A stretch of 64,000 nucleotides of DNA from WHSW01 sp963846165 (lineage in GTDB: Bacteria; Actinomycetota; Thermoleophilia; Solirubrobacterales; 70-9), in the NCBI GenBank assembly GCA_963846165.1, contig CAWJUU010000008.1:310001-374000 (forward strand), in the 5' to 3' direction. Below, in pieces: positions 36,475 through 45,306 of this stretch. The notes under the pieces were generated by a model. That model was not told the origin of the DNA, did no database searches, and saw only the letters and a list, made by a program, of their open reading frames with translations. A program made the position numbers and the translations under genes. Position 1 is the stretch's first letter; each line of letters opens with the position of its first letter.

Positions 36475-37137
36475 GTGAGTCTAGATGCGCTTGCTCTGGC
36501 GGTGATCTGCGCAATCCGGCCCACCGCTCTGGCCTCGGTCTATGCCCTGCTCTCGTCGTTGACGCCCCCGCGGCCGCTGGCGGCTTACACGATCGCCGGC
36601 CTGGCCTCCAGTGCGATAGCCGGCGCGATCGTGGTCCTGATCCTGCACGGGGTCCGACTGGAGACCGGGTCCTCGACGGTGAACGCGGTGATCGAGCTTG
36701 CGGGCGGAGGCGCGGCGCTGGGCTTCGCCGCAGGCATCGCCACAGGCCGGATACGAGGCGGCACCCGAAGCGAACATCCGAAGGGCGACCCACGCCTGGG
36801 AGGAGAGCTGCGCAACCCGACGCTGCGCGTAGCCGCCGCGGCCGGGGTCGCTACCCATCTCCCCGGGCTGCTCTATCTACTCGGCCTGAACGAGATCGCA
36901 CGCGGCGACCCGCCTTTGGTCGACGGACTCCTCGCGGTGCTCGTTTTCGATGCGATCTGGCTGACGATCCCATTCTGCGCGCTCGTCGCAAGCATCCGGC
37001 GCCCAGAGGCGGCCCGCGCAGCGATCGGGCGAGCATCAGCTTGGATGCTGCACCATGAGCGCGCCATTCTGATCCTCGTTTTCAGCGTTGTCGGTGCCTA
37101 CTTCACGATCAGAGGCTCGCTCGATCTTCTGACTTAG
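36475..37137 (+). CDS. GAP-family (Sap/SfLAP-like) membrane protein
   Basis: A 220-residue protein with about six hydrophobic helices. The start SLDALALAVICAIRPTALAS and the ending HERAILILVFSVVGAYFTIR match the mycobacterial glycolipid/sulfolipid-addressing (GAP) family, implicated in moving lipids across the membrane. The role here is unknown. The frame is open upstream to 36352, but GTG 36475 is favoured because it starts at the first conserved residue and has a TAGGCT upstream. Confidence 0.75.
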   Translation: MSLDALALAVICAIRPTALASVYALLSSLTPPRPLAAYTIAGLASSAIAGAIVVLILHGVRLETGSSTVNAVIELAGGGAALGFAAGIATGRIRGGTRSEHPKGDPRLGGELRNPTLRVAAAAGVATHLPGLLYLLGLNEIARGDPPLVDGLLAVLVFDAIWLTIPFCALVASIRRPEAARAAIGRASAWMLHHERAILILVFSVVGAYFTIRGSLDLLT

Positions 37138-37331
37138 CGCTTTCAACGCAAAGCGGCACTTTGGGCCTCGCAGTAACTAAGTAGGAACTCTATTTAGGCC
37201 ACATCGCTCCCGTTTTCCCCGAGCCGGGACGGTCACGTTCGCACTCATGCGGCTGGAGAAACGGCAGCGGCAGCGAAGTAGCGCCTTGTCGGAGATAATT
37301 CCCAATCGGCGTTGACCGACGGAGGCAACCG
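37138..37331. other. Intergenic region without a recognisable gene
   Basis: This 194-nt gap between the GAP-family gene and the alpha/beta hydrolase is less GC-rich than its surroundings. I see no coding frame or RNA fold in it, only a GGAGGCAA ribosome binding site near its end. Confidence 0.5.
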
Positions 37332-38096
37332 ATGCGACACGACGTGATCCTTCTCCCGGGTGGCGTCCTGCCCGCCGACCTGGCCTATGGAGACCTCATC
37401 GCGGCGCTCGGTGACGACATTGCGGCGCGTTCCAAGGACCTCGAGATCTACGGCGCGGACGAGCCGCCGCCCGCCTACGGCCTGGAGACCGAAATCGACG
37501 CCGTATTGCGCGAGGCCGACGCCGCGGGGTTAGAACGTTTCCATCTCGTCGGCTACTCCGCCGGCGGAGCGATCTCGATCGCTCTGGCAGGAGGCGGTCC
37601 CGACCGCATTCGCAGCCTCTCGCTCCTGGAACCGGCGTGGATCGGGAACGAGGGTCAGAGCGAGGCTGAGCGGAAGGCGCGAGTTGAGTTCGGACGGCTC
37701 TGGGATCTGCCGCCGGATCAGGTGATGCCCCGTTTCGCCCGTATCCAGCTAGCGCCGGGGGCCGAGCCGCCTGCGCCACCCGCGGGTCCGCCCCCGCCCT
37801 GGATGGCGAGGCGTCCGGGCGGGATCAGGGCGCTGATCGACGCCTTTGACCGCTACGAGCTAGACCCAGCGCTACTGCAGAGATTCGATCGGCCGGTCTA
37901 CTACGCACTCGGGGCCCTCAGCAACCCGGGCTTCTTCGGCGAGATGGCCGAGCGCCTCAAGCGCGTGTTTGGCGACTACACGCTCGAGGTCTATGAGGGC
38001 CGGCACCACTTCGACCCGCCTCACCGAGCCGAGCCGGATCGGCTCGCGTCGCGGCTCAGGGAGATCTGGGACCGGGCGGCCAAGACAAGTTCTTAG
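37332..38096 (+). CDS. Alpha/beta hydrolase
   Basis: A 254-residue alpha/beta-hydrolase fold protein. The nucleophile elbow is HLVGYSAGGAISIAL (Ser about residue 76), with LLPGGVLP near the N-terminus contributing the oxyanion region and the catalytic His probably in YEGRHHFDPPH near the C-terminus. Substrate unknown. GGAGGCAACCG before ATG 37332 is a usable ribosome binding site. It reads towards the remnant of a SnoaL gene on the other strand. Confidence 0.82.
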   Translation: MRHDVILLPGGVLPADLAYGDLIAALGDDIAARSKDLEIYGADEPPPAYGLETEIDAVLREADAAGLERFHLVGYSAGGAISIALAGGGPDRIRSLSLLEPAWIGNEGQSEAERKARVEFGRLWDLPPDQVMPRFARIQLAPGAEPPAPPAGPPPPWMARRPGGIRALIDAFDRYELDPALLQRFDRPVYYALGALSNPGFFGEMAERLKRVFGDYTLEVYEGRHHFDPPHRAEPDRLASRLREIWDRAAKTSS

Positions 38097-38097
38097 G

Positions 38098-38150
38098 CCC
38101 GGAGTGCGTCTCCACGAATTTGCGACGACCTCAACGTTCTCCTGCGACAT
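38098..38150 (-). pseudogene. Remnant of a SnoaL-like gene start
   Basis: On the minus strand the first codons read MSQENVEVV, and the upstream GATACGGCGCGGGCG block is nearly that of the two intact paralogues to its right. After about nine codons the similarity ends where the alpha/beta hydrolase 3' end begins. This looks like a third tandem copy truncated by rearrangement. Confidence 0.6.
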
Positions 38151-38261
38151 CGCCCGCGCCGTATCTCGCTCTGGCCGTGACCCAGCCGAGTAGGAGTTCT
38201 TAGATGTCCAGAACGGATGCCGTCAGTAGTAGCGCGGGCTGGCGCTCCGATGCCCCAGCCG

Positions 38262-38669
38262 CTACTCCGACAGCCCGGCGGCTTCGAGGGCCTCATCCCT
38301 CGTCCAGAAGACCTGACGCCTTGTGACTAGTCCCTCCCCAAACCAGACCACCAACCAAGTGTGGAGCTCAAACGGCATGCCGTTCGACTTACCGCGAGCG
38401 GTGAGAACGGCTGCCATGAAGACTCTGTCATCACCCAAGTCCGTTATCTGCTCGAGCTCGGTGTGGACACCGCGTTCCGTAAGGTCGAAGAGTTCCTCGA
38501 TCCACCCTCGGACCTCAGCTCGCCCGTGGTACACCTCGCTTTGCCCAGGGACATCTCTCAGGGCCTCCCATACGACACCAGGGCTGAGGAAAGCTTGCCA
38601 GGCATCCAAGTCCCCCCGGTTGAGAGCATCGGTTGCTCTGCGTGCTAGCTCGACGTTCTCGTGCGACAT
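38262..38669 (-). CDS. SnoaL-like (NTF2-fold) protein
   Basis: A 135-residue NTF2-like protein: MSHENVELARRATDALNRGD, then the barrel with EVYHGRAEVRGWIEELF, and the C-terminus EALEAAGLSE, which is shared exactly with the next paralogue. ATG 38669 is preceded by GATACTGCGCGGGCG, a presumed leaderless -10 block. No catalytic residues can be named. Part of a tandem family. Confidence 0.82.
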   Translation of the reverse strand: MSHENVELARRATDALNRGDLDAWQAFLSPGVVWEALRDVPGQSEVYHGRAEVRGWIEELFDLTERGVHTELEQITDLGDDRVFMAAVLTARGKSNGMPFELHTWLVVWFGEGLVTRRQVFWTRDEALEAAGLSE

Positions 38670-38774
38670 CGCCCGCGCAGTATCTCGCTCTGGCGGTGAG
38701 CTAGCTGAGTAGGAGCCTCTTAGAGGGCCAGAACGGTCCGTCCGTCGCTGGTGCTGGCGCTCCTACCTCAACCG

Positions 38775-39185
38775 CTACTCCGACAGCCCGGCGGCTTCGA
38801 GGGCTTCGGCATGGCTCAGGAAGTCGTGTGTACGGATGGCCTTCCCGCCTCGGAAGGTGATGAGCTGCCCGATTTCCTGGCTGAACTCAATACCGGTCGT
38901 CCGGGCGGTGAGCTCGATATGAGTGAGCGCCAGGACGGACTCGCCGAGGTCGCGAATCTCGTGAACATGAACGGTGAGACGTTCCCAAGCCCCGCCGCGA
39001 TAGTCGTCCCAGGCTCTTCGCACACCGTCAAAGCCCCGATAGGTGGTTTCCCCGCCCTCAAGGGCTGGCTCGATCGCGGGATGCACCTCGATCTCGGGAT
39101 CAAGCTCGGCCAAGAAGGCGTCAAGATCGTCGGCGTTCCAGGCCTCGTAGCCACGCCGAACGCTCTCTACGTTCTGCTGCGACAT
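38775..39185 (-). CDS. SnoaL-like (NTF2-fold) protein
   Basis: A 136-residue paralogue of the preceding gene: MSQQNVESVRRGYEAWNADD, YRGFDGVRRAWDDYRGGAWE and the same EALEAAGLSE tail. ATG 39185 is chosen over 39299 because it matches the paralogues' starts and has AAATACTGCGCGGGCG directly upstream. Divergent from a hydrolase whose start is 72 bp away. Confidence 0.82.
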   Translation of the reverse strand: MSQQNVESVRRGYEAWNADDLDAFLAELDPEIEVHPAIEPALEGGETTYRGFDGVRRAWDDYRGGAWERLTVHVHEIRDLGESVLALTHIELTARTTGIEFSQEIGQLITFRGGKAIRTHDFLSHAEALEAAGLSE

Positions 39186-39245
39186 CGCCCGCGCAGTATT
39201 TCGCTCTGACCGCGACCTAGCTGAGTAGAGGAGTCCCTCCCGCGG

Positions 39246-39251
39246 TAGTGT
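39246..39251 (+). promoter_or_regulatory. -10-like hexamer for the leaderless hydrolase gene
   Basis: TAGTGT, CCCGTC (6 nt), GTG 39258. Confidence 0.45.
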
Positions 39252-39257
39252 CCCGTC

Positions 39258-40039
39258 GTGTTGCGCCAAGGTGATGGCGAGCCGCTGGTCCTGCTGCACG
39301 GCCTATTCCAAGCTGATCGGGTGTGGCGCCACGTGATCCCGCCTTTGGCCACACACCTTGACGTGATTGCGCCGATGGGGTTCGGGCACGGAGGACGGGT
39401 TCCCGAAAAAAGGCCGGCGACCTTCGAGGACTCGGTCGATGACAGCGAGCGGGTGCTCGACGAATTGGGGCTGGACAGGCCTCACCTAGCCGGCAGCTCG
39501 TCGGGCGGTTGGGTAGCGCTCGAGTTGGCGCGGCGTGGCCGTGCGAAGACCGTGTGTGCACTTTCTCCGGCGGGTGCCTGGGATCACGACTGGGATGACA
39601 GGACCGGCTCAAAGAAGAACTGTCTGCGGCGATGCGCGACACTCGCCGTTCTCGTCGGTGGCTGCCTCTTATGGCCTACTCCGGCCGGCTTCGGCGCTGG
39701 GTCATGAGCGATGTCGCCGTCCATGGGGACCGGTTGAGCAGAGCCGATTTCATCGACTCCGCCGACAGCGTCCTCGGCTGCTCGATTCTCGAGGACACGT
39801 TCGAAGACACGGCACAGTTGGCACCTCTCGATCCGCCGCCGTGCCCGATCACCCTGGCATGGTCACGCGAGGACCGTGTCTTTCCGGTCGATGTCTATGG
39901 CGCTCGCGCCCAGCAGATGATCCCCGGGGCACGGTTCGTCGTGCTCGACGATGTCGGGCACGTGCCGATGTTCGACGACCCGCAGCTGGTCGCCGACACG
40001 ATTCTCGCGGCGACGAACGTTCCTGCAAACGGGCACTAG
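39258..40039 (+). CDS. Alpha/beta hydrolase, one frame break
   Basis: An alpha/beta-hydrolase of about 260 codons. The first part has PLVLLHGLFQADRVWRHVIP and the nucleophile elbow AGSSSGGWVALELA. After a shift near 39606 (SKKNCL versus LKEELSAAM) the second frame supplies the catalytic Asp (WSREDRVFPV) and His (VLDDVGHVPMFDDP). Joined, the two halves make a complete family member, so the break is probably a sequence error. The substrate is not known. Confidence 0.75.
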
Positions 40040-40221
40040 ACGCCCTCGTCTGCCGCGAAAAATGCGTGCCGCCGCTACGCGGCACCCTGCGTCCTCGGCC
40101 CACCCTCCAACTGCCCGGGCGCACGCCCGCGGGAAAGGCATCAATGCCTCGACGCGAGCGCGGCACGTCCGTGGAAGGATCCGCGGCGGTCAGGGTCAGC
40201 GACAGAAGGAGCGGCGCGGGG

Positions 40222-40656
40222 ATGGCGACGTACGAGGCCGACGTCTACGGCGCGCGGGTCAAGGTCCGCGACGTCGGCATCGTCATCCTGCTGACCGCGG
40301 TCACGCTCTCGGTCTACAACTGGTTCTGGTACTTCAGGATCAACCGCGAGCTGCGTGACTTCGGACGCGTCTACCGCGACGACGAGCTCGCCAACGTCCA
40401 GCCGGGCCTGTCGGTACTTGCGACCACGCTCGGTGCCTTGTTGATCGTCCCGGCGATCGTCTCCTGGTATCGGTGCACGGGTCGCATCCGTCGCGCCCAG
40501 CGGATCGTCGGCGCCGACCTGACGCACGGCTGGGTGATCGTCGGGATCTACGCCGGGGCCTTTCTGATCCCGCTCGCGGCGCTGGCGATCCCGGCCTACG
40601 TCCAGGAGGGGCTCAACGACGTCTGGAAGCGCTACCCGCGGGTGCCCGAGCAGTGA
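40222..40656 (+). CDS. DUF4234-like membrane protein
   Basis: A 144-residue protein resembling DUF4234. After a short N-terminus (MATYEADVYGARVKVRDVG) come three hydrophobic helices, with NWFWYFRINRELRDFGR between helices one and two, typical of the family. ATG 40222 has AGGAG 11 nt upstream. An in-frame ATG at 40144 would add a basic tail of doubtful value. It overlaps the next gene by GTGA, so they are cotranscribed and may form a membrane complex. Confidence 0.75.
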   Translation: MATYEADVYGARVKVRDVGIVILLTAVTLSVYNWFWYFRINRELRDFGRVYRDDELANVQPGLSVLATTLGALLIVPAIVSWYRCTGRIRRAQRIVGADLTHGWVIVGIYAGAFLIPLAALAIPAYVQEGLNDVWKRYPRVPEQ

Positions 40657-41669
40657 CCGCCACCGCCCCGCCACCGCCCGGGGGCCACCTCGCTGCCTGG
40701 ATCGAGCCGCCCGTCCGCCTGCATTGGCTCGGGCGCGTGGCGATCGCCGCGCTCGCCCTCGCCGTGCCCGCGACCCTCTTCGACGCGATCGTGAGCCTCA
40801 ATTACGCCTCGACCGTGGATGGGCTATCCGACGGATCGGCATCGGTGGGCGACTTCCAGAATGCGCAGGATCTCGTCGAGGTGACGGAGGTGATCGGCGG
40901 TGTCGCGGTGCTGGTCGCGACGGTGTTCTTCATCGCCTGGTTCTACCGCGCCTATCGCAACCTCACGCGGCTCTCGGTCGCACAGCTGCGGTTCCGCAGT
41001 GGCTGGGCGATCGGCGCCTGGTTCGTTCCCGTCCTCAATCTGGTGATGCCGAAGCAGATCGCCAACGACATCTGGCGAGCCTCGTCGCCCGCCGCCGACG
41101 TGACGACGAGCGCCTGGCGCTCGCTTCGGGTGTCAACCCTGATCCACGCATGGTGGCTCCTGTGGCTGACCGCCGTGGCGGTTGCGATCGCGGCCGCCGC
41201 TGTCCATGGTTGGGACGCCGACGACGTGCTCGTCACGGCCTCGGACTTCAACGACGAGACGCTCGCCTACACGCTGTCCGCGATCGCCGACCTTGCCTCG
41301 ATCGCCGCGCTCGTCGGCTCGATCCTCGTCGTCCGCGACCTGACGCGACGCCAGGACGCGCTGATCGCGGCGACACCGACGGCGCCACGCCCCGGCACCA
41401 CGCCGGCAGCGCCCCCTGTGGCGCCTTCGCCCGCGAAACCCCGGACGCCCTCGCCCTGGGCGCCCGGGGGTGTGCCCGCCGCGCCCCCACGGGCAACCTC
41501 GCAGGCTGCTTCCAACCAAACCGGGATGACGGCTGCCGTCGGCCGTTCCTGGGAATGCGCGCTCTGCGGCTGGCGCTTCGGCTCGGTTGAGAGCGCCGAG
41601 CGCCACGTCCTCACTCATCATGGCGAGCGGGTGCCCGCCCCGCACGTGCGCAGGGTCGAGGATCGCTGA
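40653..41669 (+). CDS. DUF4328-like membrane protein with C-terminal C2H2 zinc finger
   Basis: A 338-residue protein with about six hydrophobic helices in residues 25-225 (FRSGWAIGAWFVPVLNLVMP is a DUF4328 hallmark), then a Pro/Ala-rich linker, and at the end WECALCGWRFGSVESAERHV followed by LTHH, spaced like a classical C2H2 zinc finger (CxxC, 12 residues, H, 3-4, H). The finger would sit in the cytosol if the linker does. Function unknown. Confidence 0.75.
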   Translation: MTATAPPPPGGHLAAWIEPPVRLHWLGRVAIAALALAVPATLFDAIVSLNYASTVDGLSDGSASVGDFQNAQDLVEVTEVIGGVAVLVATVFFIAWFYRAYRNLTRLSVAQLRFRSGWAIGAWFVPVLNLVMPKQIANDIWRASSPAADVTTSAWRSLRVSTLIHAWWLLWLTAVAVAIAAAAVHGWDADDVLVTASDFNDETLAYTLSAIADLASIAALVGSILVVRDLTRRQDALIAATPTAPRPGTTPAAPPVAPSPAKPRTPSPWAPGGVPAAPPRATSQAASNQTGMTAAVGRSWECALCGWRFGSVESAERHVLTHHGERVPAPHVRRVEDR

Positions 41670-41785
41670 GCACGGCCGCCGCCGCGCACACGCGGATTCG
41701 GATTCGATCATCTAGGGTGCCGCCGTCCGTGGGCACCGACCCCCGGCAGACCCACGACGACTCGCAATCAGGAGGACGACGAGAG

Positions 41786-42231
41786 ATGGAAGCAAGCGGC
41801 CCCCGACGCCCCCGACCGATCCGCCCGCAACGCCGCCGCCGCCGCCGCCCGACAGGCCGCCCAGCCCCCTCACCGACCCGGAAAGGGCCGGCGGCGGCTG
41901 GCGCGTGCTGGGCGTGATTCTCGCCCTCGCGCTCGCCTTCGCCGCTGCGGTGATGGTGATCGCGATGGCCGATATCGGCTCGACTCCGACTTGCGACGAC
42001 ATCCTCAGCGGCAAGGAGCCCCTGCCCTCCGACGGCGAGTGCTTCGACGGTTCTTCCGGTCAGAAGACCGCAAGCCTCGTGCTTGGCTGGCCGAGCGGGA
42101 TTCTCGCCGGAATCGCGGGATTGCTCGCGTTCTACTTCGCCGCAACGGGCCGCAGCGGCCGTCTCTTGATGCAGCTCACCGGAGCGGCGATCGCGCTCGG
42201 AGCCGCAAGCATCCTGATCGGAAGCCTGTAG
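41786..42231 (+). CDS. Small membrane protein with Pro-rich N-terminus, one frame break
   Basis: ATG 41786 follows AGGAGG at the right distance and reads MEASG. After a run of C's at 41800-41804 the frame should change to continue PPTPPTDPPATPPPPPPDRP and then WRVLGVILALALAFAAAVMV, a membrane helix, an outside loop with two cysteines (TPTCDDIL, DGECFDG) and two further helices. An alternative start is GTG 41905, which would give the membrane part only. Unknown function. The homopolymer makes a base-calling error likely. Confidence 0.6.
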
Positions 42232-42270
42232 GGGACCACGGCGGGGCACAGCTTCGCCGCGACGAGGAAT

Positions 42271-42300
42271 TCGCCGCTCCGGCCCCGGCCGGGGCGGCGA
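42271..42300 (+). terminator. Strong GC hairpin between the small membrane protein gene and holA
   Basis: GCCCCGGCCGGGGC (42282-42295) is a perfect 14-nt palindrome, extended by TCGCC/GGCGA outside a 6-nt bulge. There is no T-tract. It sits just before the holA -10 region. Confidence 0.35.
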
Positions 42301-42316
42301 ATACACTCGCCTGACC

Positions 42317-43327
42317 TTGCCCGGGGAGACGCGAGACAGCTCTGAGATCGCCCCCGCGTACCTGTTCGCGGGGACCGACGAGGCGAAGCTCGACGCGACT
42401 CTGCGACGGCTTCGTGCGCGGGCGGAGTCCGAGGGCGGCCCGGGTGCCCTCGAGACCTTCTCGCCGCCGCCGGGATCGAGCGCCGGCCCCGACGGCGAGA
42501 GCCTGGTCGCGGCGATCCCGGCGCTCTCGCTGACCGCGGCCCGCCGCTACCTGCTTGCCGACGGCGTCGAACGCTGGTCGGCGAAGCAGGCCGCGCCGGT
42601 CGCCGAGGCGCTGAAGGCTCTGCCGCCCGACGTCACCGTCGTCCTCGTCGCCCGTGAGGAGCCGCCGAAGTTGCGCGCTCCGAAGGCGTTGGCCCAGGCG
42701 ATCCAGGATGCCGGTGGCGAGGTCCGTGAGTTCAACGCGCCGAAGGCGCGGGACCTAGCGCGCTGGCTCGCCGAGGAGGCCGGCCGGCGCGGCTTCGAGC
42801 TCGAGCCCGACGCTGCGCGCCTACTCTCGGCCCGGATCGGCGACTCGACCTCGCGCCTGTCGATGGAGCTCGACCGCCTCGCGCTCTGGGCCGAGCCTGG
42901 CGGGAGCGTCGGCGCCGCGGATCTCGAGTCGATGGTCGCCGACACCTCCGAGGAGGTCGCCTGGGCGCTCTCGGACGCGATCGTCGATCGCGATCCCGGC
43001 GCTGCTCTCGAGGCGGCGGAACGGCTCGCCGATCAGGGTGAGTCGGTGACTCCACTGATCTACCAGGTGGCTAAGCGCCTTCGTGAGGCCAGCGCCGCGC
43101 TCGAACAACTCGAGGCCGGGCGTTCGGCGAAGGAGATCGAGGCGGCACTGCCGATGCACCCCTACGCGGCGAAGCTGCTGCTGCGAAGGTTGCGCGGGCG
43201 CTCGCACGGGGAGGTGCGCGCTGCGACCTGCGCGATCGCCGACCTCGAGTGGTGGACGCGCGGGGGCTCCGACTACCCGGACCGGGTGGCCCTGACGCTC
43301 GCCGTGCGCCGCGCCGCAGGAGCGTGA
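42317..43327 (+). CDS. holA: DNA polymerase III subunit delta
   Basis: A 336-residue clamp-loader subunit that opens the beta clamp during replication. The N-terminus APAYLFAGTDEAKLDATLRR is the ATP-binding-like first domain, and the middle LLSARIGDSTSRLSMELDRL plus the C-terminal VTPLIYQVAKRLREASAALE match the delta family. The start is TTG 42317, since TACACT lies 9 nt upstream. rpsT follows on the opposite strand, an arrangement common near holA. Confidence 0.9.
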   Translation: MPGETRDSSEIAPAYLFAGTDEAKLDATLRRLRARAESEGGPGALETFSPPPGSSAGPDGESLVAAIPALSLTAARRYLLADGVERWSAKQAAPVAEALKALPPDVTVVLVAREEPPKLRAPKALAQAIQDAGGEVREFNAPKARDLARWLAEEAGRRGFELEPDAARLLSARIGDSTSRLSMELDRLALWAEPGGSVGAADLESMVADTSEEVAWALSDAIVDRDPGAALEAAERLADQGESVTPLIYQVAKRLREASAALEQLEAGRSAKEIEAALPMHPYAAKLLLRRLRGRSHGEVRAATCAIADLEWWTRGGSDYPDRVALTLAVRRAAGA

Positions 43328-43328
43328 C

Positions 43329-43592
43329 TCAGGAGGCGGAGGCGCGGATCCGGGCGGCCCGCGCCTTCTTGCGAGCGCCGCTGTTGCGATGCACCGCGCC
43401 CTTGCCGACGGCGGTGTCGATCCGCGAGCAGAGCTCGCGATGCTCGGTGTCGGCGGCCGCCGCATCGCCGGAGGCAACCGCCGCCTCGAGGCGCTTGAAG
43501 TGTGTCCTCACCGCGCTCGTCAGGCGGCGATTCTCGTCGTGCTCGCGCTGCGAACGGGCGTTGCGCTTCTTCTGTGAGGCGATGTTGGCCAT
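43329..43592 (-). CDS. rpsT: 30S ribosomal protein S20
   Basis: An 87-residue basic helical protein of the small subunit. It has MANIASQKKRNARSQREHDE and the family core SAVRTHFKRLEAAV, with the terminal HRNSGARKKARAARI. The stop lies 2 nt from the holA stop (convergent). Confidence 0.95.
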   Translation of the reverse strand: MANIASQKKRNARSQREHDENRRLTSAVRTHFKRLEAAVASGDAAAADTEHRELCSRIDTAVGKGAVHRNSGARKKARAARIRASAS

Positions 43593-43622
43593 TGAGCGAC
43601 GGCGGACTATAGCGGGGGCTCA

Positions 43623-45302
43623 GTGAGCCGAGGCGAGGATCGCGACCCGACCCGACCCGAGCTCGACGAGGTCGCCGAGGCGGAGGTGACTCCCGACGAG
43701 GAGCTGCGGGCCCCGCGCCCGCGCTCCGGGCGACTCGCCCGCTCGACCGCCTTCTTCTCGGTCGCCACTGCGCTCTCGCGCGTCGCCGGTCTCGGGCGCG
43801 AGATCGTCGCCGCGAGCTACTTCGGGATCAGCGGAGCGATGTCGGCGTTCACGATCGCCTTCCAGGTTCCCAACCTGGTCCGCAGCCTGTTCGCCGATGC
43901 CGCGATTCAGGCCGCGTTCGTCCCCGTGTTCACCGAGCAGCTCGAGCATGGTCAGCGCCGTGAGGCCTTCCGCCTGGCCTCGACCCTGATCTTCCTGGTC
44001 ACCGTCGTGCTTGCCCTGATCACGGCGCTGTTCATCCTCGTTGCGCCGCTGCTGGTGCCTCTGTTGGCGCCCGGATTCGAGGGCGAGCTGCTCGACCTGA
44101 CCGTCTCGCTCTCGCGCCTGCTGTTCCCGATCCTGATCCTGCTCGGAGTCTCGGGGATGGTCGTCGGCGTACTCAACAGCTACGACCGGTTCGGCGTCTT
44201 CGCGATTGCCCCGCTGTTCTGGAACATCGCGATCATCGCCGTCCTCGTCGGCTTGGCGCCCGCGTTCCCCGACGAGGACCAGATCTATGCCTACGCGATC
44301 GGCGTCCTAGTCGGCACCGTCGTGCAGCTCGCGATGCTCGTATACGACCTGCGCAACACCCCGTTCGGGGTCCGCCGCGCGCTGCTCGCTCCGTTCGGCG
44401 CACGGCTGCGATCCGCGCTCGGCGTAGCGGGCGTTCGCAGCGTCCTGCTGCTGATGTTGCCGGTCACGATCAGCCTCGGGCTGATCAACTTCAACCTGGT
44501 CGTCAACAGCCTCTTTGGAACCCTGGTCTCCGATCAGGCCCCGGCGGGGATCGACAAGGCATTCCGCATCTACATGCTGCCCCAGGGGATCTTCTCGGTC
44601 GCCGTCTCGACCGTGCTCTTCCCGACCCTGGCCCGCTTTGCAGCCCGCGGCGCCTTCGACGACCTGCGGGCAACGATGGCGAACGGGATGCGCCAGATCG
44701 TGCTCCTGCTGACACCGGCCGCCGCCGCGATTCTCGTCCTCTCCGAGCCGATGATCCGGCTCGTCTATCAGCGCGGCGAGTTCGACGCCGCGCAGACGGA
44801 CCTCGTCGCCGAGGCGCTGTTCTGGTTCGCCTTCTCGCTCCCGTTCAACGGCCTCTTCCTGTTGCTCACGCGAACCTTCTTCAGCCTCCAGCGACCCTGG
44901 GTGCCGACCAGGATCGCCGCCCTCAACCTCGGCGTCACTGCGCTCTTCTCGGCCCTCTTCTACGGCCCGTTCGGCGTCGGCGGGATCGTCGCCGCGACCG
45001 CGATCGCGACCGCGGCGAGCGTCGTCGCCGAGGCCGAAATCCTTCGCCGCCGGCTCGGGCGGCTCGAGCTCGGGCGGCTCGTCTGGACGAGCGCTCGTGT
45101 CGCACTCGCCTCGGCGGCCCTGGCCGCTGCGAGTTACGGCGTCTGGCGCCTGCTCGACGAGGTGCTCGGACGCGGTACCGGTGGCCAGATCGCCTCGCTC
45201 GGCATCGCCCTCGGCGCCGGCGCCATCGTCTACGCGGCGGCGATCACGCTCCTGCGCATCCCCGAGGCGTCGCAGATCTGGCGCCTGCTCCGTCGCGGCT
45301 GA
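43623..45302 (+). CDS. murJ: Lipid II flippase MurJ
   Basis: A 559-residue membrane protein with about 14 helices of the MviN/MurJ family, which moves the peptidoglycan precursor lipid II outward. The signature near the N-terminus, ATALSRVAGLGREIVAASYF, and the helix-7 region MLPQGIFSVAVSTVLFPTLA are clear. A 40-residue acidic N-terminal extension precedes helix 1. GTG 43623 is divergent from rpsT with a 30-bp gap containing TATAGC. The dispersed repeat begins right after the stop. Confidence 0.93.
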   Translation: MSRGEDRDPTRPELDEVAEAEVTPDEELRAPRPRSGRLARSTAFFSVATALSRVAGLGREIVAASYFGISGAMSAFTIAFQVPNLVRSLFADAAIQAAFVPVFTEQLEHGQRREAFRLASTLIFLVTVVLALITALFILVAPLLVPLLAPGFEGELLDLTVSLSRLLFPILILLGVSGMVVGVLNSYDRFGVFAIAPLFWNIAIIAVLVGLAPAFPDEDQIYAYAIGVLVGTVVQLAMLVYDLRNTPFGVRRALLAPFGARLRSALGVAGVRSVLLLMLPVTISLGLINFNLVVNSLFGTLVSDQAPAGIDKAFRIYMLPQGIFSVAVSTVLFPTLARFAARGAFDDLRATMANGMRQIVLLLTPAAAAILVLSEPMIRLVYQRGEFDAAQTDLVAEALFWFAFSLPFNGLFLLLTRTFFSLQRPWVPTRIAALNLGVTALFSALFYGPFGVGGIVAATAIATAASVVAEAEILRRRLGRLELGRLVWTSARVALASAALAAASYGVWRLLDEVLGRGTGGQIASLGIALGAGAIVYAAAITLLRIPEASQIWRLLRRG

Positions 45303-45306
45303 CGTC

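Larger units (their letters stand above)
38205..39240. repeat. Tandem duplication of SnoaL-like units
   Basis: Two units of about 515 bp (roughly 38205-38720 and 38721-39240) each hold intergenic CCAGAACGG, a shared gene tail (EALEAAGLSE), a SnoaL gene and its promoter with GATACTGCGCGGGCG or close variant. The coding parts have diverged, but ends and promoters remain alike. A third promoter plus start survives at 38098-38160. Confidence 0.65.
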
